DNA of 64,000 bases, from positions 49,672,712 to 49,736,711 of the forward strand of contig NC_077224.1 in NCBI RefSeq assembly GCF_024763615.1, written 5' to 3'. The notes beneath the pieces are model-generated. The model searched no databases, was not told the origin of the DNA, and worked only from the letters and a program-made list of their open reading frames with translations. The position numbers and the translations under genes were made by a program. Shown in pieces: positions 18,097 to 29,913 of this stretch; position 1 is the stretch's first letter, and every line of letters starts with the position of its first letter. Source of the DNA: Phlebotomus papatasi. Its lineage: Eukaryota; Arthropoda; Insecta; Diptera; Psychodidae.

Positions 18097-20082
18097 TTAA
18101 GAACTGGACATGCTAGCCATTAGGAATTCCATTTTATTGAGAAAATTCTTCCCTTCCAATTTGTCAAAGCGCACCTCCTTGAAGTGTCCTCCCAAGTGTT
18201 CCCAGTACTTCCCTTGGACCAGTGGTCCGGGGAAGAAGTCCTTACGTGGTGTCTGTGCTATGTAGACTTTGACGTCAATTTGTGGATCGCAGCGAATCTG
18301 CACGGCAATCAGGCGATCGCCATTGGGTGATGCCAGGAGGCAAGAACTGGCATTCCCAAGGGGTTCAACTGATCCAATGCCCAGGTGATTGCTGTTGGAC
18401 AGCGTCTGCCAGGCCATACATCTGGCCACATTCAGTAAGCCTGACATCTGGTGGCGATTTATCTGACAGAGAATGAGATCTCGCAATTCCTGCGGCTCAT
18501 AGCTCATGTGCATGACTCTGCCGTCGCGACAGATGCATTTGAGGGAGCGCTCCTTGACATGGATGAGCAGGGATGTGCGATAGACTGTGTCGTAGCCGTG
18601 AGTGATGATTTTGATCTTGACACAGGACATGGTTGGGCTATTCATGGCATTCCAGTGGGAGATTATTTGGGGATCTTTGACGTCCCTGGCCAATGTGTCC
18701 AGGACATATTGGGTGCGTTTGCGCATGAAAATGTGCTGAGCCTGGGCGATAATCTGCTCCAGGAGTGTTTGGCTCTTGGTCATCTCGAGGAGTTCGTAGC
18801 GATCGGCGGCCGTAGGACCGGCCAGCATTCGCTTCTTGCTGGGTCCCAGGGGTCCGCTGGCGGGATGGGGAAAGGGATGATGGGTATTGCGATAGTGGAC
18901 TTCGCGCAGTAACTGATGCAGGGAGTGTTCGAGGACATGATCATGATCATTGATCGGTCCGGAATTGGAGGCATCGAAGGAAGTTGAGTGACAGAGGCTA
19001 ATGATAAGCTGAATTCCGGGCAGGAGAGTAGCACGGATCTGATTGCCTACAACAACATGAGGGATAGGGGCTTGAAGCTGTACAGCTTCCTTGGCCAATT
19101 GATTGAACAGCTCCTTGCAGAACAGGACATTCTGGGCAAATTCCAATGTTTTCTGCCAGATACCTACCTGCTGCGTGATATTTGGCCCATGCCCAAGCAA
19201 ATTCACCGTTGCCGTGCAGAGATCCTCCTGATCCTTCTGCGTAATGACCTTAATGTATGCCACTCCCTGAAGTTCAGACGGAACATTGACTCTCAGGGCT
19301 GAATTCTTGGGACTGGGCAAAGCATTGGAGGGCGAAGGGCTACCAGGCGGAGATGTTCCCCCACTGGGATCATCTTCAGCCTTGGTGACCTCAAACATTC
19401 CCGAATGCATGAATTTTGACCCAGCTGTCCGGTAACTCAAATCCCCAATAATCGAATTGGACACCTTCTTCAAGCGCCAGTTTTGCCTCAATCGCAACAA
19501 TTCAATGTGAAAGTCACTGGAATTCCGATTATTCCTCTGTTCACTGTGAGTATTTCTCAATCGATCAGCCCCACTCAGTAAAATATTTGCCGCATTGGCC
19601 AGTGCCTTCTTCCGGGCATAAACCTGGACAATGGGCTTGGTGTCAGATGGTTCCTGTGGCACAGGATCCAACACCATATAACGCTTCTCTTTGGCAATTG
19701 CCAATACATCCGACAGCACACAAACCTCAGTATATGCATCTCTCAATTTATTCCTTACCGAATCCCATGGCCAGAGGCTCGACTGAAATTGAGGATCCTT
19801 GGGATCTTCCTCCTTCTTGTCCGGTTCCTCCTTCTTCACCGTCACCTCAGGCTCATTGGCAGACTTGGCAAAGTCAATCCGGGCGGCGCATTTTGAAAGA
19901 TTTTCAGACAAAGTCAACGGCCTGATGAGCAAAAAAACCAAAAATCAACATTTCTGAGAAAAAAATGAGGTTAAAATTGCCACTTACGGTTGATAAATCT
20001 CTGTGCCGTCGTACTGTATTTCCTGGATCTGGTTTTCAATTGGAGCCTCCACGGAGATGTTCACAGATAGTGGATAAGACAT
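18097..20082 (-). CDS. MED17: Mediator of RNA polymerase II transcription subunit 17
   Basis: This is a nuclear head-module subunit of Mediator that links activators to RNA polymerase II. Two exons were placed by hand: 19988-20082 (MSYPLSVNISVEAPIENQ...) and 18097-19921, joined across a 66-nt GT-AG intron (donor GTAAGT, acceptor ATCAG). They give 639 residues, close to insect orthologues. The N-terminus NISVEAPIENQIQEIQYDG and the following YQP, LTLSENLSKCAARIDF, SLWPWDSVRNKLRDA, KRYMVLDP, DTKPIVQVY, FHIELLRLRQNWRLKKVSN and DLSYRTAGSKF are MED17 hallmarks. No defects were seen. The plus-strand frames across it (for example 18451-18912) are shadows. Confidence 0.96.
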
Positions 20083-20299
20083 TTTCAGTTAGATTAAACA
20101 CTATTTTCAAAGGAAAAACACTCAAAAAACACAGATTAGCATTTTACTCCTTTGACAAGTTGATGACTCTGAATGAATTTCTTAAACTCACCGCATGAAG
20201 CGCTGTTAGCACTAAAAGGTGGTAAACTTTCCCTCCATTTTTTTAAATTGCATTTTAAAAGTAACGGCTTATGCTGGAAACGGATATAGAAGTAAAATA

Positions 20300-21373
20300 C
20301 AGTGGGACCTTGATAGAGTCAACTAATTATTTCCAGGCTCTATTAGAGTCCGAAAAAAATCAATTAAAATGTGAAATTTTGATATAAAGGGGTATTATTT
20401 TATGTTTGCAATTGATCATTGATAAATTTAACACGATAGTTGAATATTATTTAATTAACCCATAAATTTTGCACCCTCTGGCCCAAAAAACTCGTATGTT
20501 TGGACAAAAATTGGAATGTTTTTATTATTAGCAAATATCTTAAGTATAAATTACTTTCTATATGGTAATATTGAGGTTTACCCAGGATGTTAAGATAAGA
20601 AAATGATGTCTTAAAGACCTTAAAGATGTCTTTTTCTACTTTGTTTTTTAGAAGACCTCCGGTAAATACTTAGTTATTGAAAATTCTGATGCAATTAATG
20701 TTATTAATTAGAATTTCTTTTAAACTTTTAGTGTATAAAAGAAGAGATTGATAGTTGTTATTTTCGTTATGACATAACCATGGCTCTAAACTTCACTAAA
20801 AGAACAATATAATCAATTCTTCTCATTTTTTCTTGTTCTGTAATATGGACGCTAAATGAGTAGAGATATCGTCTTGGAGTCTTCAGATGACCCCCTAATA
20901 AGTCAACCTGATTCAATTTCTTCCCTACCCCTACCACCAAAATCGTATTTTTTGTAATTACAGTAGACTCTCTCAAATTCGGGCATATGGGACCGAAATG
21001 TCAGCCGAATTAGACAGAAATTCGGGCAACAAACTTTTTGAAATTCAACGTTTTTTAATTCATGTGCATATAGATTCTATAATATATCATACATATCATA
21101 ATATTTTATCATAATATTACCATATGTACTTACATAAATGTTCTTTTTGTGATAAAAACGTTACATTGATACACCAAAACACTAATTTTAATTTCAAAAA
21201 AATCATAATAAAATCATATAATATTATTAGTTAAATAATAAAAGTAAATTTGACTCTATCGGAGTCAATTTGGGACCAAGTTTACTCTATCGGAGTCCGT
21301 AGAGTAAAAAAATAGCAGTTGATTCTATTGGAGATTGATTCTATCGGGGGTTGACTCTATCGAGGACCCACTG
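20300..21373. repeat. TA-flanked element with cagtggg ends, containing another element end
   Basis: The ends cagtgggaccttgatagagt and (inverted) actctatcgaggacccactg are flanked by TA. Near the right end gactctatcgg-type words recur in both orientations (21250-21360). From 20961 (after TA) a cagtagactctctcaaattc end of the 246-826 family begins inside it; its other end was not found. A related remnant, ctccgatagagtcaaccc, is near 62790. Confidence 0.7.
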
Positions 21374-21753
21374 TATAAGGAAATTTACCTTACAGAAGTT
21401 TAGGAATTGGTTATTAGAAGCGGTTTCCACAATCCAACTTTTTTTCAACTTAGCTTTTAAACGGTAAAGGATATTGACTTCCGGTCTTCGATGACTCCCT
21501 CATAAGTCAACATTTCTTTATTCAAATTACCTCCACCCCTTCCATTTCCTACAAAAACATTATTTTTGACTTATCTCGAAATGGGCCTAAGCGATTTCAG
21601 TGATTTTTGGAAATGGTCCAGTTGAACATTTCGTCTTTAGGCATTTTTCACAGGAAAAATCTTAGGAAAACCGCCATCTTGAATTATTCGAGGTCATAGG
21701 TCAACAACTCTGGAGGACCTATTTTTCAACCGATTAAGTCAAATTTGGATTTA

Positions 21754-21839
21754 CAGTAGACTCTCGCTAATTCCGCTAATTTCTCTCTAATTCGGTTGAA
21801 ATTTCAGTCCCAAAAGCCCGAATTTGGGAGAGTCTACTG
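21754..21839. repeat. 86-bp minimal MITE, cagtagactctc family
   Basis: It is TA-flanked, with the two ends of the family (cagtagactctcgctaattc and gaatttgggagagtctactg) almost joined. It is a heavily deleted copy of the 246-826 element. Confidence 0.8.
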
Positions 21840-22716
21840 TATTTTTTTTGAGTACTAAAATTGACAATCTCTTTTGTTTGTCAAATCGTCCATCATTCTA
21901 TTCTTGTCAAGACCTCGTGGAAAATAATCAATTGAAGTGAACTTAAGATATCTGCAATTATCCATTCAATTTAATCATTTTTTAGTTGGAAAAGTTGTGT
22001 TAAAGAAGATGTTTTTTAGCATCTCTTAAATAAAGAAGTGATATCAGGAAATTGATCCTTTTTCGCCGGATTTATTCTTTATCTTCACAAACTGGCATCT
22101 GGTTTGGATATTTTTGGGAAGTGTAACAGGACGCTTTATTAACTCAAATTAATTCTGAACAGGTAATTCATAACCAACCTTTATGAATTTATAATAAGAA
22201 AATTCTATTTTTTGGGATCTTGTAAATATTTTTTATGATGGACAACAAATTATTTAAAATTCATTAAGTTGTATTCTATTTAATTTGTTATTGATTTCTT
22301 ATCAGTGTTCTTTTCAATCTATTGTACTTTTCATTTTTTTTTGAATTTCTGAGAATTAATAATAACTAAAATGTGATGTATCATCAGGGAAAAATTATTT
22401 TATTTTAGCTTCAATTAAAGGAAATAATTCAAAAAATTTAACTAGTGTTAGACTTTTTAATTTTTATTGTCAAACCTTGAAGAACGACAAAAATTTTTCA
22501 TAAACATATAAAAAATTAATTTAATATTTCTTTTTTTTAAGTTATTGTTATGCCGAATTGTGAAATCTCATTGACTTAATTACTTTGATGTAATAATAAT
22601 AAGTTGATGATTTCTTATTGAAGTGCCAGTGTTACATGGAAGGTAAGTGTAATCTCGTACTATATTAGTTAAATTAAGGCAAAGGAATTAAGAAGTGTAT
22701 CAATGTTATTGGTATA
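21840..22716. other. AT-rich intergenic between MED17 region and gene A, no gene seen
   Basis: I see no gene, splice-linked exon or clear inverted repeat in this stretch. It is AT-rich with short homopolymer runs. Confidence 0.5.
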
Positions 22717-22722
22717 TTTATT
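22717..22722 (-). terminator. Poly(A) signal of Ly-6 gene A
   Basis: AATAAA on the minus strand, about 32 nt beyond the stop codon at 22755. Confidence 0.6.
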
Positions 22723-22754
22723 TGAATTCTAAATAATTATATGATTCTTCTATT

Positions 22755-25700
22755 TCATTGATCTGGAACTAAAACTAGAATTAACAAGGATACAAAGAGC
22801 AATAGGAATGACACATGGACTGATGAAGATCCAGCTATTTGATTATTGCATCCTTCTTCTTCGCAATATTGACACACTTTGTCCTCGGATTCACTTTTGC
22901 AGTCTTCTAGTTCAGCTGGACTCAAATCGGTAGCGCATCCTCTCATCACCGCTCCATCGTCCAATTTCAGGACATAGCATCCACGATTGTCGAAGGTGAT
23001 CTCACTATTCTCACAAATGGTAATATTGAGTCCTTCGGCTTCTTGAGCACAAGACTCTTCTCCCTCTCGATCACTTCGACATTGGATGCAGGATTGTCTG
23101 GCGATGGCCTTATTGTTGCATCCATCTCCAATACAAACTTCGCAATTGACATCACTGATCTGGAAATTTAGTAACAAGTTTAGGAGAATTCCGAAGAGAT
23201 TGTAAATACCTTGTATACTTGCCTCGCAAATGCTGGGATCTTCCAAAGTGCATCCTCGGACTGTTTTCTCATCAGAATCCTGAAAGATGTAGCAAGTTTC
23301 ATATTCACCTAAACCTACCGTTCCGTCGCATTTGATGGATGCACCAGCATGATAGGCCCATTCGCAGGCTGGATCTTCAGCAGAACATTTAACACATTCA
23401 AGGGATGCCTCTTGATAGGCTGGAACGGAATTGCAGAATTGTCCACTGCAGATGATACACTTTTCGCCAGCTTCATCGCAGTGCTGAACTCCTGGAGATG
23501 AATCACTGAGGCATCCACGGTGGATGATATCCTGAATCAACACAGAGAAGCACTGATCCTGAGGATCATAAAATTCACAGACACTCTGGTAGGTTGTGTC
23601 CACTGAAAGGTCTTTCTCACAGTCGGTTGATGAGTAGCATCTGTTACACAATCTCCGATCAACAGGGAAGATTTGGGAATTGCATGATTCTCCAGAACAC
23701 TCATTGCACAAATCTGAAGGACAAATAACTCCAGGTGGAAGATCAAGATCACCTTGACAACCTCTGATAGTCCTCCTTGATTCTGGATCAATATAAGTGA
23801 TGCAATTCTCGACGTATCTGGGACAGATTACAGAATCTTTATCCACCTGGGACATAATGCATTCCTGATCGTCGTTGGAGTTGCAAGAATAGCAAGTTTG
23901 GAAGTTTACTAGAAAAAAGCAATTGAATAGTTAAATGAGGTTCGAGGTTTACATTCAAAAGGTATATGACTTACCTTGTCTGTTGCAGTCATCTTCTAAG
24001 CAAATTTTGCAATCCTCTCCAGCTTGGCAAATTTCCAAAGTATCAGCGTTCAAGGAACTCACGCAACCTCGTGAAACTCCACCGTCTGAATTTACAATAA
24101 AAGAGAGATCATTAGAAGATAAGGATTACAAATCTTGAGTCAATGAAATTATCGAGGGTCTAGGAAAAAGTAATTCAGAAAAGTAAAAATACGGAACCAC
24201 AGTGCTCATGATGGGGAGGCCATCGAGTGGATGTACAAGACTGATAAGGAATCTGACGTTATCGTGGGTGTATGAAACAGCTAAGTGAAGTTCAATTAGC
24301 AATTAGCACATCATCAACCATGCGCTACACTTAATTGAAATTGATTGTATAGGGAAAGAGTGAGGTAATGGTTAAAGAATGCAGATAGACCTTCTATAGT
24401 TCGAAATCAACAACTTACTCATCTCCATTCGGAAGCATCCACGTTTATCATGAGGTCCTGTTGGACATGTTTCTGTTGTTGGTGTACCAGTTAAAAGGTT
24501 GCAATTGGAGTCAGTAGCACTGTCGCACACAACGCATGTACCAGGATCGGCAACTTGTTCAAGATTGCAGTTATCCGTTAGGCATATAGTGCAGGACTCT
24601 TTAGTTCCATCACAGTCACTAACGATATGAACATCTGTTCTGAAATCATCCAAACAACCTCTGGTAACACGACCTTCGCTGTCGACATGAGTATAGCAAC
24701 GTTCTGGTCGTCCTAGGACAATCTGGTAACTGCAGGGCTGTCCGCTCTCTTCTTCATACTCATATCGGCATGCAGGATCCGGTTCCATACACTGAATACA
24801 AGATAGTGTTGTTGGTCCCAAAGGCGGTTGATTGTTGCAACCGTTGCCAGAACACTTAACGCAGAAATCCGAATGAAGATCACACATATTAAGATCATCA
24901 TCTGAGGCACATCCACGATGTGTAATCCGTTCAGTTGCTTCATCATCTGCAAAAAATCTGATCCATGAGGAACTTGGTTTTATGGAGTTTCAAACAACAA
25001 AAGTTACGAACTTTCTTCGACAACTGTGTAACAGAGATCTTGAGCATCATATCTTCGACAAGTTTCCACAGGACCTAGCAGAGGATCAGCACATTCAACT
25101 CCGGAACATTTGTGGCATTGAAGTCTTCCAATTGGATACATTCCATTGTTGCAACTTTGACCCGAACACACAGTGCACTGTTCGTGTCCTTCACAGAATG
25201 AAGATGTACCGCATCCTCGCTGAACATGACCGAATTCTAAAAAATTACGAAATAGGACAAGAAGTTTGTTAAAGAGGGATTTATTTTTCCTACCACTTCA
25301 AAGTAATTCTTAATTGAATGCTAGACAGAGATCTTCACTCTATCAGAATAAAAGGAAGCATTGTTCTGAAGCGATGATACATCCGAATTTTGAGGCCAAT
25401 GTAAAAAAATACGTTTTAAAAAGGACAATGCGATCAGATCCAGTCCCGGAATTGCCACGAACGGGATCGATGTCAATGGATAGACATTGGTATAGGTAAC
25501 AACTTTTGATCTGCGACCAATATTCTAAACAATAGAGAAAAAGTTCTAGAGCATAAAAACTATTTCTTAGAAAGAAGAATGATCAAAAGTATTTATGGGC
25601 ACCGACTCATCTTTATCCAGTGATGAGAGTAGGCGCATTGTGCAGATACTGGTGTAAGAATAAAAAATTGCCGGGATCCAGGATGATAAATGCTGAGAGT

Positions 25701-27627
25701 TCTTGTAAAAATGCCTCTATCCTTCCGATAAATCAGTGTTTTGACAACGAATTATGCAAGAACGACTAGAGATCTTGATGAAATTCGGTATAGGGTCAGT
25801 GTATTACTTGAACTTTTTATCCATGTATACCACCCCCTCCACCCACCCTCCGTTCTGGTAGCCCCTATACAAAATGAGAGCATTTGACCTTATAACTCCT
25901 TTATGAGAAGAGGTATTTTCAACAATTCTCACGAAGAATATTTTGATCGAACTTGACTGAATGAAAAAATTGAATAACTAATAACATTAATAATCATTTT
26001 CTATAGTTTTTTTTAAATGCATTTATAGACAGCTTTTTTATATTTAATTTTTCGCCTCATTAAGATGTGTTGGTACGTGAAAGAAAGAAACATATCCTCA
26101 TTGTATAATCTAATTGGCATTAGTGGTGATATATTTGATATTGTAATCAAGTTTTTGGAGTTGCTTATCAATTTATGGTCTACAGAAGTTGTACTAATAT
26201 GCAATTCAGTGGATTAATAACAATTTGTGCAAAGGAATTCTTTCTATTTTAGGACTATCAGACAGGTGGGTGTTAGAGGGGGTAGTATACATAGTTAAAG
26301 AGTCTTCCCTAAGCTTTATTCCCATGTCGAATTTCAACTTTTTACTTCCTATCACAAAGGAGTTATAAGGTAAAAAGGTCTCATCTTGTATGGGGGCTAC
26401 CAGAAGTGGTAATGGAGGAAGGGGTTGGTATGTATAGCGAAAAAGCCTTCTTCGAGCCTTGTTCCTATTTCATATTTCAGCTGTCTACCTCCTCTCAGAA
26501 AGGGGTTATAAGGTAAAATGGTCTCATTTTGTATGGGGGCTACGAGAACGGAGGGTGGGAGGAGGGGGTGGTATGCGTGGATAAAAAGTTTAAGTAACAC
26601 ACTGACCCTATACCGAATTTCATCAAGATCGCTTTAGTCGTTCTTGCGTAATTCGTAGTCAAAACAGCGATATTTCGAAAGGATGAAGGCTTTTCTACAA
26701 GGACTGCCAACGGTAATCATCCTGGGTCCTGGCAATTTTTTAATCTTATATCAGTACCTACAAAATACGCCTACTCTCGTTTGTGGCGATTCCGGGACCA
26801 GAGCCCCATATAGTTTGAACTATTCTCCTTTGCAAATTATTTTTGAAAATATTAAAGGCAGTTTAAGGAGTTTAAATTTCTTGATTATAATTATTTTACA
26901 ATGAAGAATTTGACTTCTTTAACTTTTGTTTTTTAGAATAAGATGTCTATTTTTAATAGCGCAAGAAGGATGATTCGTTATAAATAAGTTTAATGGGTTA
27001 CAAATTTTGAGCATGGAAATTGGGATTTATTGTTTGAAAACGATAAGGCACAATATTTATATCCGTTATCTTTTCTTCTTAGAAATGTATCGATTATTTT
27101 GTTTTTTATAGAAATAACTTTGATAGATCTTATTTCCAGGTTTTGTGTACAAAAATATCATTTTATAAGATAATTTTAATAAAATTTACAAAAAGTGAAT
27201 TCAAAATTCACAGTGCTTATTGAATTACACATAGGGCACTCCGTAGAATTCCTGCCATGAAATCATGGTTCTTTCACAAACTTCTTAGTTAGTAATGCCA
27301 AGTTGTCTTCATTCGCAAAATTTTAAAATTAAACAGAACTAAAACTCATCTTTTTGAAATATTATATTTTAAGTAATAATAGTTTAAAAAAAGCTTTTAA
27401 TTCATGATCCTTCTATTTTAACAAAAAAAATTGAAATATTAACCATCCATCTGGATGAAGCAGTTATCATTATCTTCCTCGCAGTTGCCTATGAGTGCAG
27501 ATTCATCCCTGAGGGTGGCACAATTAGGATCTTCACTTGAATCACATATCAAACACGATCCTTGTCCATTAGTCAATGATATTAATGTGACAAAAGTTGC
27601 CAGAAAAATCACTCTTCCTTTTCGCAT
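22755..27627 (-). CDS. Ly-6/DUF753-like secreted repeat protein, gene A (8 repeats, GPI-type tail)
   Basis: Five exons placed by splice signals: 27444-27627, 25012-25236, 24419-24946, 23975-24085 and 22755-23908; 2202 nt, 733 residues, all introns phase 1. Start: MRKGRVIF, opening a signal peptide that ends about residue 22 (SLTNGQ). Eight cysteine-rich repeats follow, each starting C-x2-C and closing with a short C-x2-C...CN motif, with a central RGC (for example CVVCDSATDSNC ... CLEDDCN). This is the Ly-6/uPAR three-finger pattern, resembling insect DUF753 proteins. The C-terminus (SSSVHVSFLLLFVSLLILV) is a hydrophobic GPI-type signal, so the protein is probably on the cell surface. The donors after exon 1 (GTTAAT) and exon 2 (GTTCGT) are weak but keep frame and domain pattern. 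Repeat 7 holds a 17-residue hydrophobic insert that looks like a 50-nt intron (see findings). Molecular role unknown. Confidence 0.8.
25430..26800. repeat. Foldback element in intron 1 of gene A
   Basis: The stretch 25605-25910 is inverted at 26500-26800: gatcttgatgaaattcggta is answered by taccgaatttcatcaagatc, and ccctccgttctggtagcccc by ggggctacgagaacggaggg. The right arm also holds direct sub-repeats with a period of about 146 bp (ttataaggtaaaaaggtctc near 26361, and 26507). The outermost left part near 25440 (ccagtcccggaattgccac) pairs with gtggcgattccgggac near 26782. No coding capacity. Confidence 0.7.
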
Positions 27628-27771
27628 TTTTAAGCACCACTTCTTGTTCAACACTTTCGATCTGGAACACAACTTGGGTTGGACTAATGGAAAGTAACAG
27701 AATGTAGAAGAATTTATCTATGCAATGTTGATAAAAATCAATTTTAACGCTTGTTCAGTGCGCGCCAATTA

Positions 27772-27778
27772 ATATATA
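27772..27778 (-). promoter_or_regulatory. Possible TATA box of gene A
   Basis: On the minus strand CTATATATTAATT lies about 150 nt upstream of the chosen start codon. A start site would fall near 27745-27757. The position fits but there is no independent support. Confidence 0.35.
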
Positions 27779-27779
27779 G

Positions 27780-28892
27780 TAGGAGGGTTACTCATTGTTC
27801 AATATTCCAGTGATAAAATGAATAGCGTTGTGGTATAAGTCCTTCATCGTTATTTAGTGCTTTTAATATTGGGAAGTTTTCACAAAAAAAAACAATGACA
27901 AGGAAAGTTTGAGGAGTGCCCGAATTTGGAAAACTTCAGTGAGATCCACGAATTTTCTTTCCTTACTTAAAGTCCTTGTAAGTCGTTTAAAACGGTTTTA
28001 ATAAATAGTTCAAAAGTACATAACAAATACTAAGTTCAAATTTATTTACCGTTAGCTTCAAATTTGGGATCCTTAAAACTTATTAAACATATCCAATGTT
28101 GAGTATTTCAGTTAGAATTACGTTCAATAGAAAGGTATCACTTTCGACTATAATGAATTTTAAGAAAGACTGAAAGAGTCACTTAATTACAGAAGCAACT
28201 AACGCATTAATCATGGTCATAGCCTGACCCAAAACTCTTGACTATTCTAGCATATTAATGTGCCTCATTATTATTATTGACCTTCATATTGAATATGAGT
28301 TCTATTCTACATCAATCTATTATGGGCTTTAGACTTGGCTTCAGACCTTAAGTTTAGCCTGTTTAGCCATATGGCTTGAATTCTATGATTTCTTTTATCA
28401 GTCAAATTTTTTGGCAAAAAACAAACGAGCAGTAAAAAATTCAAAATGAGCAGTAAAAAATTAAAAATGAGCAGTAAAATATCTAATTATGGTTAGTAAA
28501 AACATAAATCTTTACAAAAATGGGTCTAATTTGTATATTTAACATTTTAAATTGTTGCAGATAGAATGCAAAGCCCTTTATTTTCCCTTTTCCAAGATTT
28601 ATTTAGATGATAATATTACTGTTCCGAATTTTTTGCTACTGCTCAATTTTAACCTTGTACTGCTCATTTATACAATGCCAAAATTTTTGAGGAAATTTTT
28701 GACTAAAGATTAGATATTAAAGATAAATATTTCACTATATTTTCAAAAACCTTTAAAGTTGGTTCCTTTTAGGATTACAATTCTAGTCTAGTCTGAAACC
28801 ATCTTATAGAAAATTGAGTTGACCTCGTCTGGTCTGTAGTATTGAATCTTAAAGATTATTATCAAGTGAAAAAACCGACGTAGACAATAGAA
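27780..28892. other. Intergenic between genes A and B (left part), no gene
   Basis: AT-rich. Near 28430-28490 a short direct repeat (gagcagtaaaaaattaaaaa-like) occurs three times. No coding region is seen. Confidence 0.45.
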
Positions 28893-29283
28893 TATATGGG
28901 TACCGGAGTTCGTCGTGGGATTTGGAGTTACTCTAGGAAAACATCAACTCTTTCCAGAGCTTTCGGCTCAGTCTCCAAGCCTTCATCAGTGACTGGAGCA
29001 AAAGAGACCCCATTTTATTTACAAAAATACAATTTTTCCGTATAACATTTTACATACTTACTCAGACATGAAATATTGACAAAATGGAAGTGACAAATTG
29101 GAAATTCCCTTTTAGACTCAAGTAAGTGTGTAAAATTTTGTACGGAAAAATTGTTGTTTAGTAAGTAAAATGAGCCTCTCCACTGATGAAGGCTTGGAGA
29201 CCGAGCCGAAAGCTCTGGAAAGAGTTGATGTTTTCCTATAGTAACTCCAAATCCACCGACGAACTCCGTTACCCATGTATTAT
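28893..29283. repeat. Foldback MITE with arms of about 105 bp
   Basis: The left arm includes ggagttcgtcgtgggatttg and ctttccagagctttcggctc. The right arm carries the reverse complements (gagccgaaagctctggaaag, caaatccaccgacgaactcc). The arms differ at only a few positions, and the centre is AT-rich. Confidence 0.85.
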
Positions 29284-29394
29284 ATTAAGGCTAGATCGTC
29301 TGCGTCTGCGTCTGCATCTTTGAGGATCGGATAACCAGTCCTCATCTAACTGACCGATTCACTCTGGAATAGTCCTTCTTCACATAATAATAAT

Positions 29395-29641
29395 GGGTCC
29401 CGGTCAAAATCCCGAAAGTCAAAATCTCGAAAGCCAAAATCCCGAACGCCAAAATCCCGAAAGCCAAAATCCCGAATTCTTAAAAGTGTCATAGCTACTC
29501 CCACGATTGCACCCGTGCCTTCTGGTGGCAAAGCGAAATCCTTGGTGTCGTGGGAAATCATTCTGAACATTTTCCTCCATATAATTTCATCCCTTTCACG
29601 ATTTTGAACATTCGGGATTTTGGCTTTCGGGATTTTGGCTG
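29395..29641. repeat. Element with 15-bp minisatellite termini (copy 1)
   Basis: It starts gggtcccggtcaaaatcccg and continues as direct 15-bp units (aaaatcccgaaagcc with variants). The other side carries the same unit inverted (ggctttcgggattttggct). The centre shares acctccatataatttcatccc-like sequence with the copy at 50691-51096. The right end is lost where the SINE begins. Confidence 0.7.
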
Positions 29642-29645
29642 CCAC

Positions 29646-29913
29646 CGAATAATAATAATAGTGCTGGCACAACATTTCATGAATGAACAAGGCCTTCTCG
29701 TAAGGGGATTTCTAGGCATGCATTACTATTTTTCCCTGTACGTGATGAGATTGTCAGTCCCATGCCCGTGGAATCAAGTGCAGTGAAGCTCACTGGATGC
29801 AATCCGAACACCTTTAATGCCAGAAAAATTCCTGGTGACCTAAAGGGGATTCGAACCCGGGACACTTGCATCATTAAGCGAGTGTTGTACCACTTGAACC
29901 ATTGAGTGCTCCC
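29646..29913 (-). mobile_element. tRNA-derived SINE
   Basis: On the minus strand the head starts near 29913 and carries a pol III A box (TGGTTCAAGTGG) and a B box (GGTTCGAATCC) at tRNA-like spacing. The 5' and 3' acceptor halves do not pair, so it is not a functional tRNA. A body of about 190 bp without coding capacity follows, ending in an (ATT)n tail (ACTATTATTATTATTCGG). Head, body and simple tail are the SINE layout. I cannot assign a named family. Confidence 0.7.

Noticed and set aside
18451..18912. 153-residue plus-strand open frame
   Set aside because: Antisense shadow of MED17 exon 2; no own domain.
22967..23791. Extra minus-strand frames inside gene A (22967-23155, 23315-23518, 23537-23791)
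   Set aside because: They are other reading frames of the Ly-6 exon and lack the cysteine pattern.
29838..29913. A tRNA gene on the minus strand
   Set aside because: The A and B boxes are good, but the two acceptor halves do not pair and no proper anticodon arm forms; body and tail fit a SINE instead.
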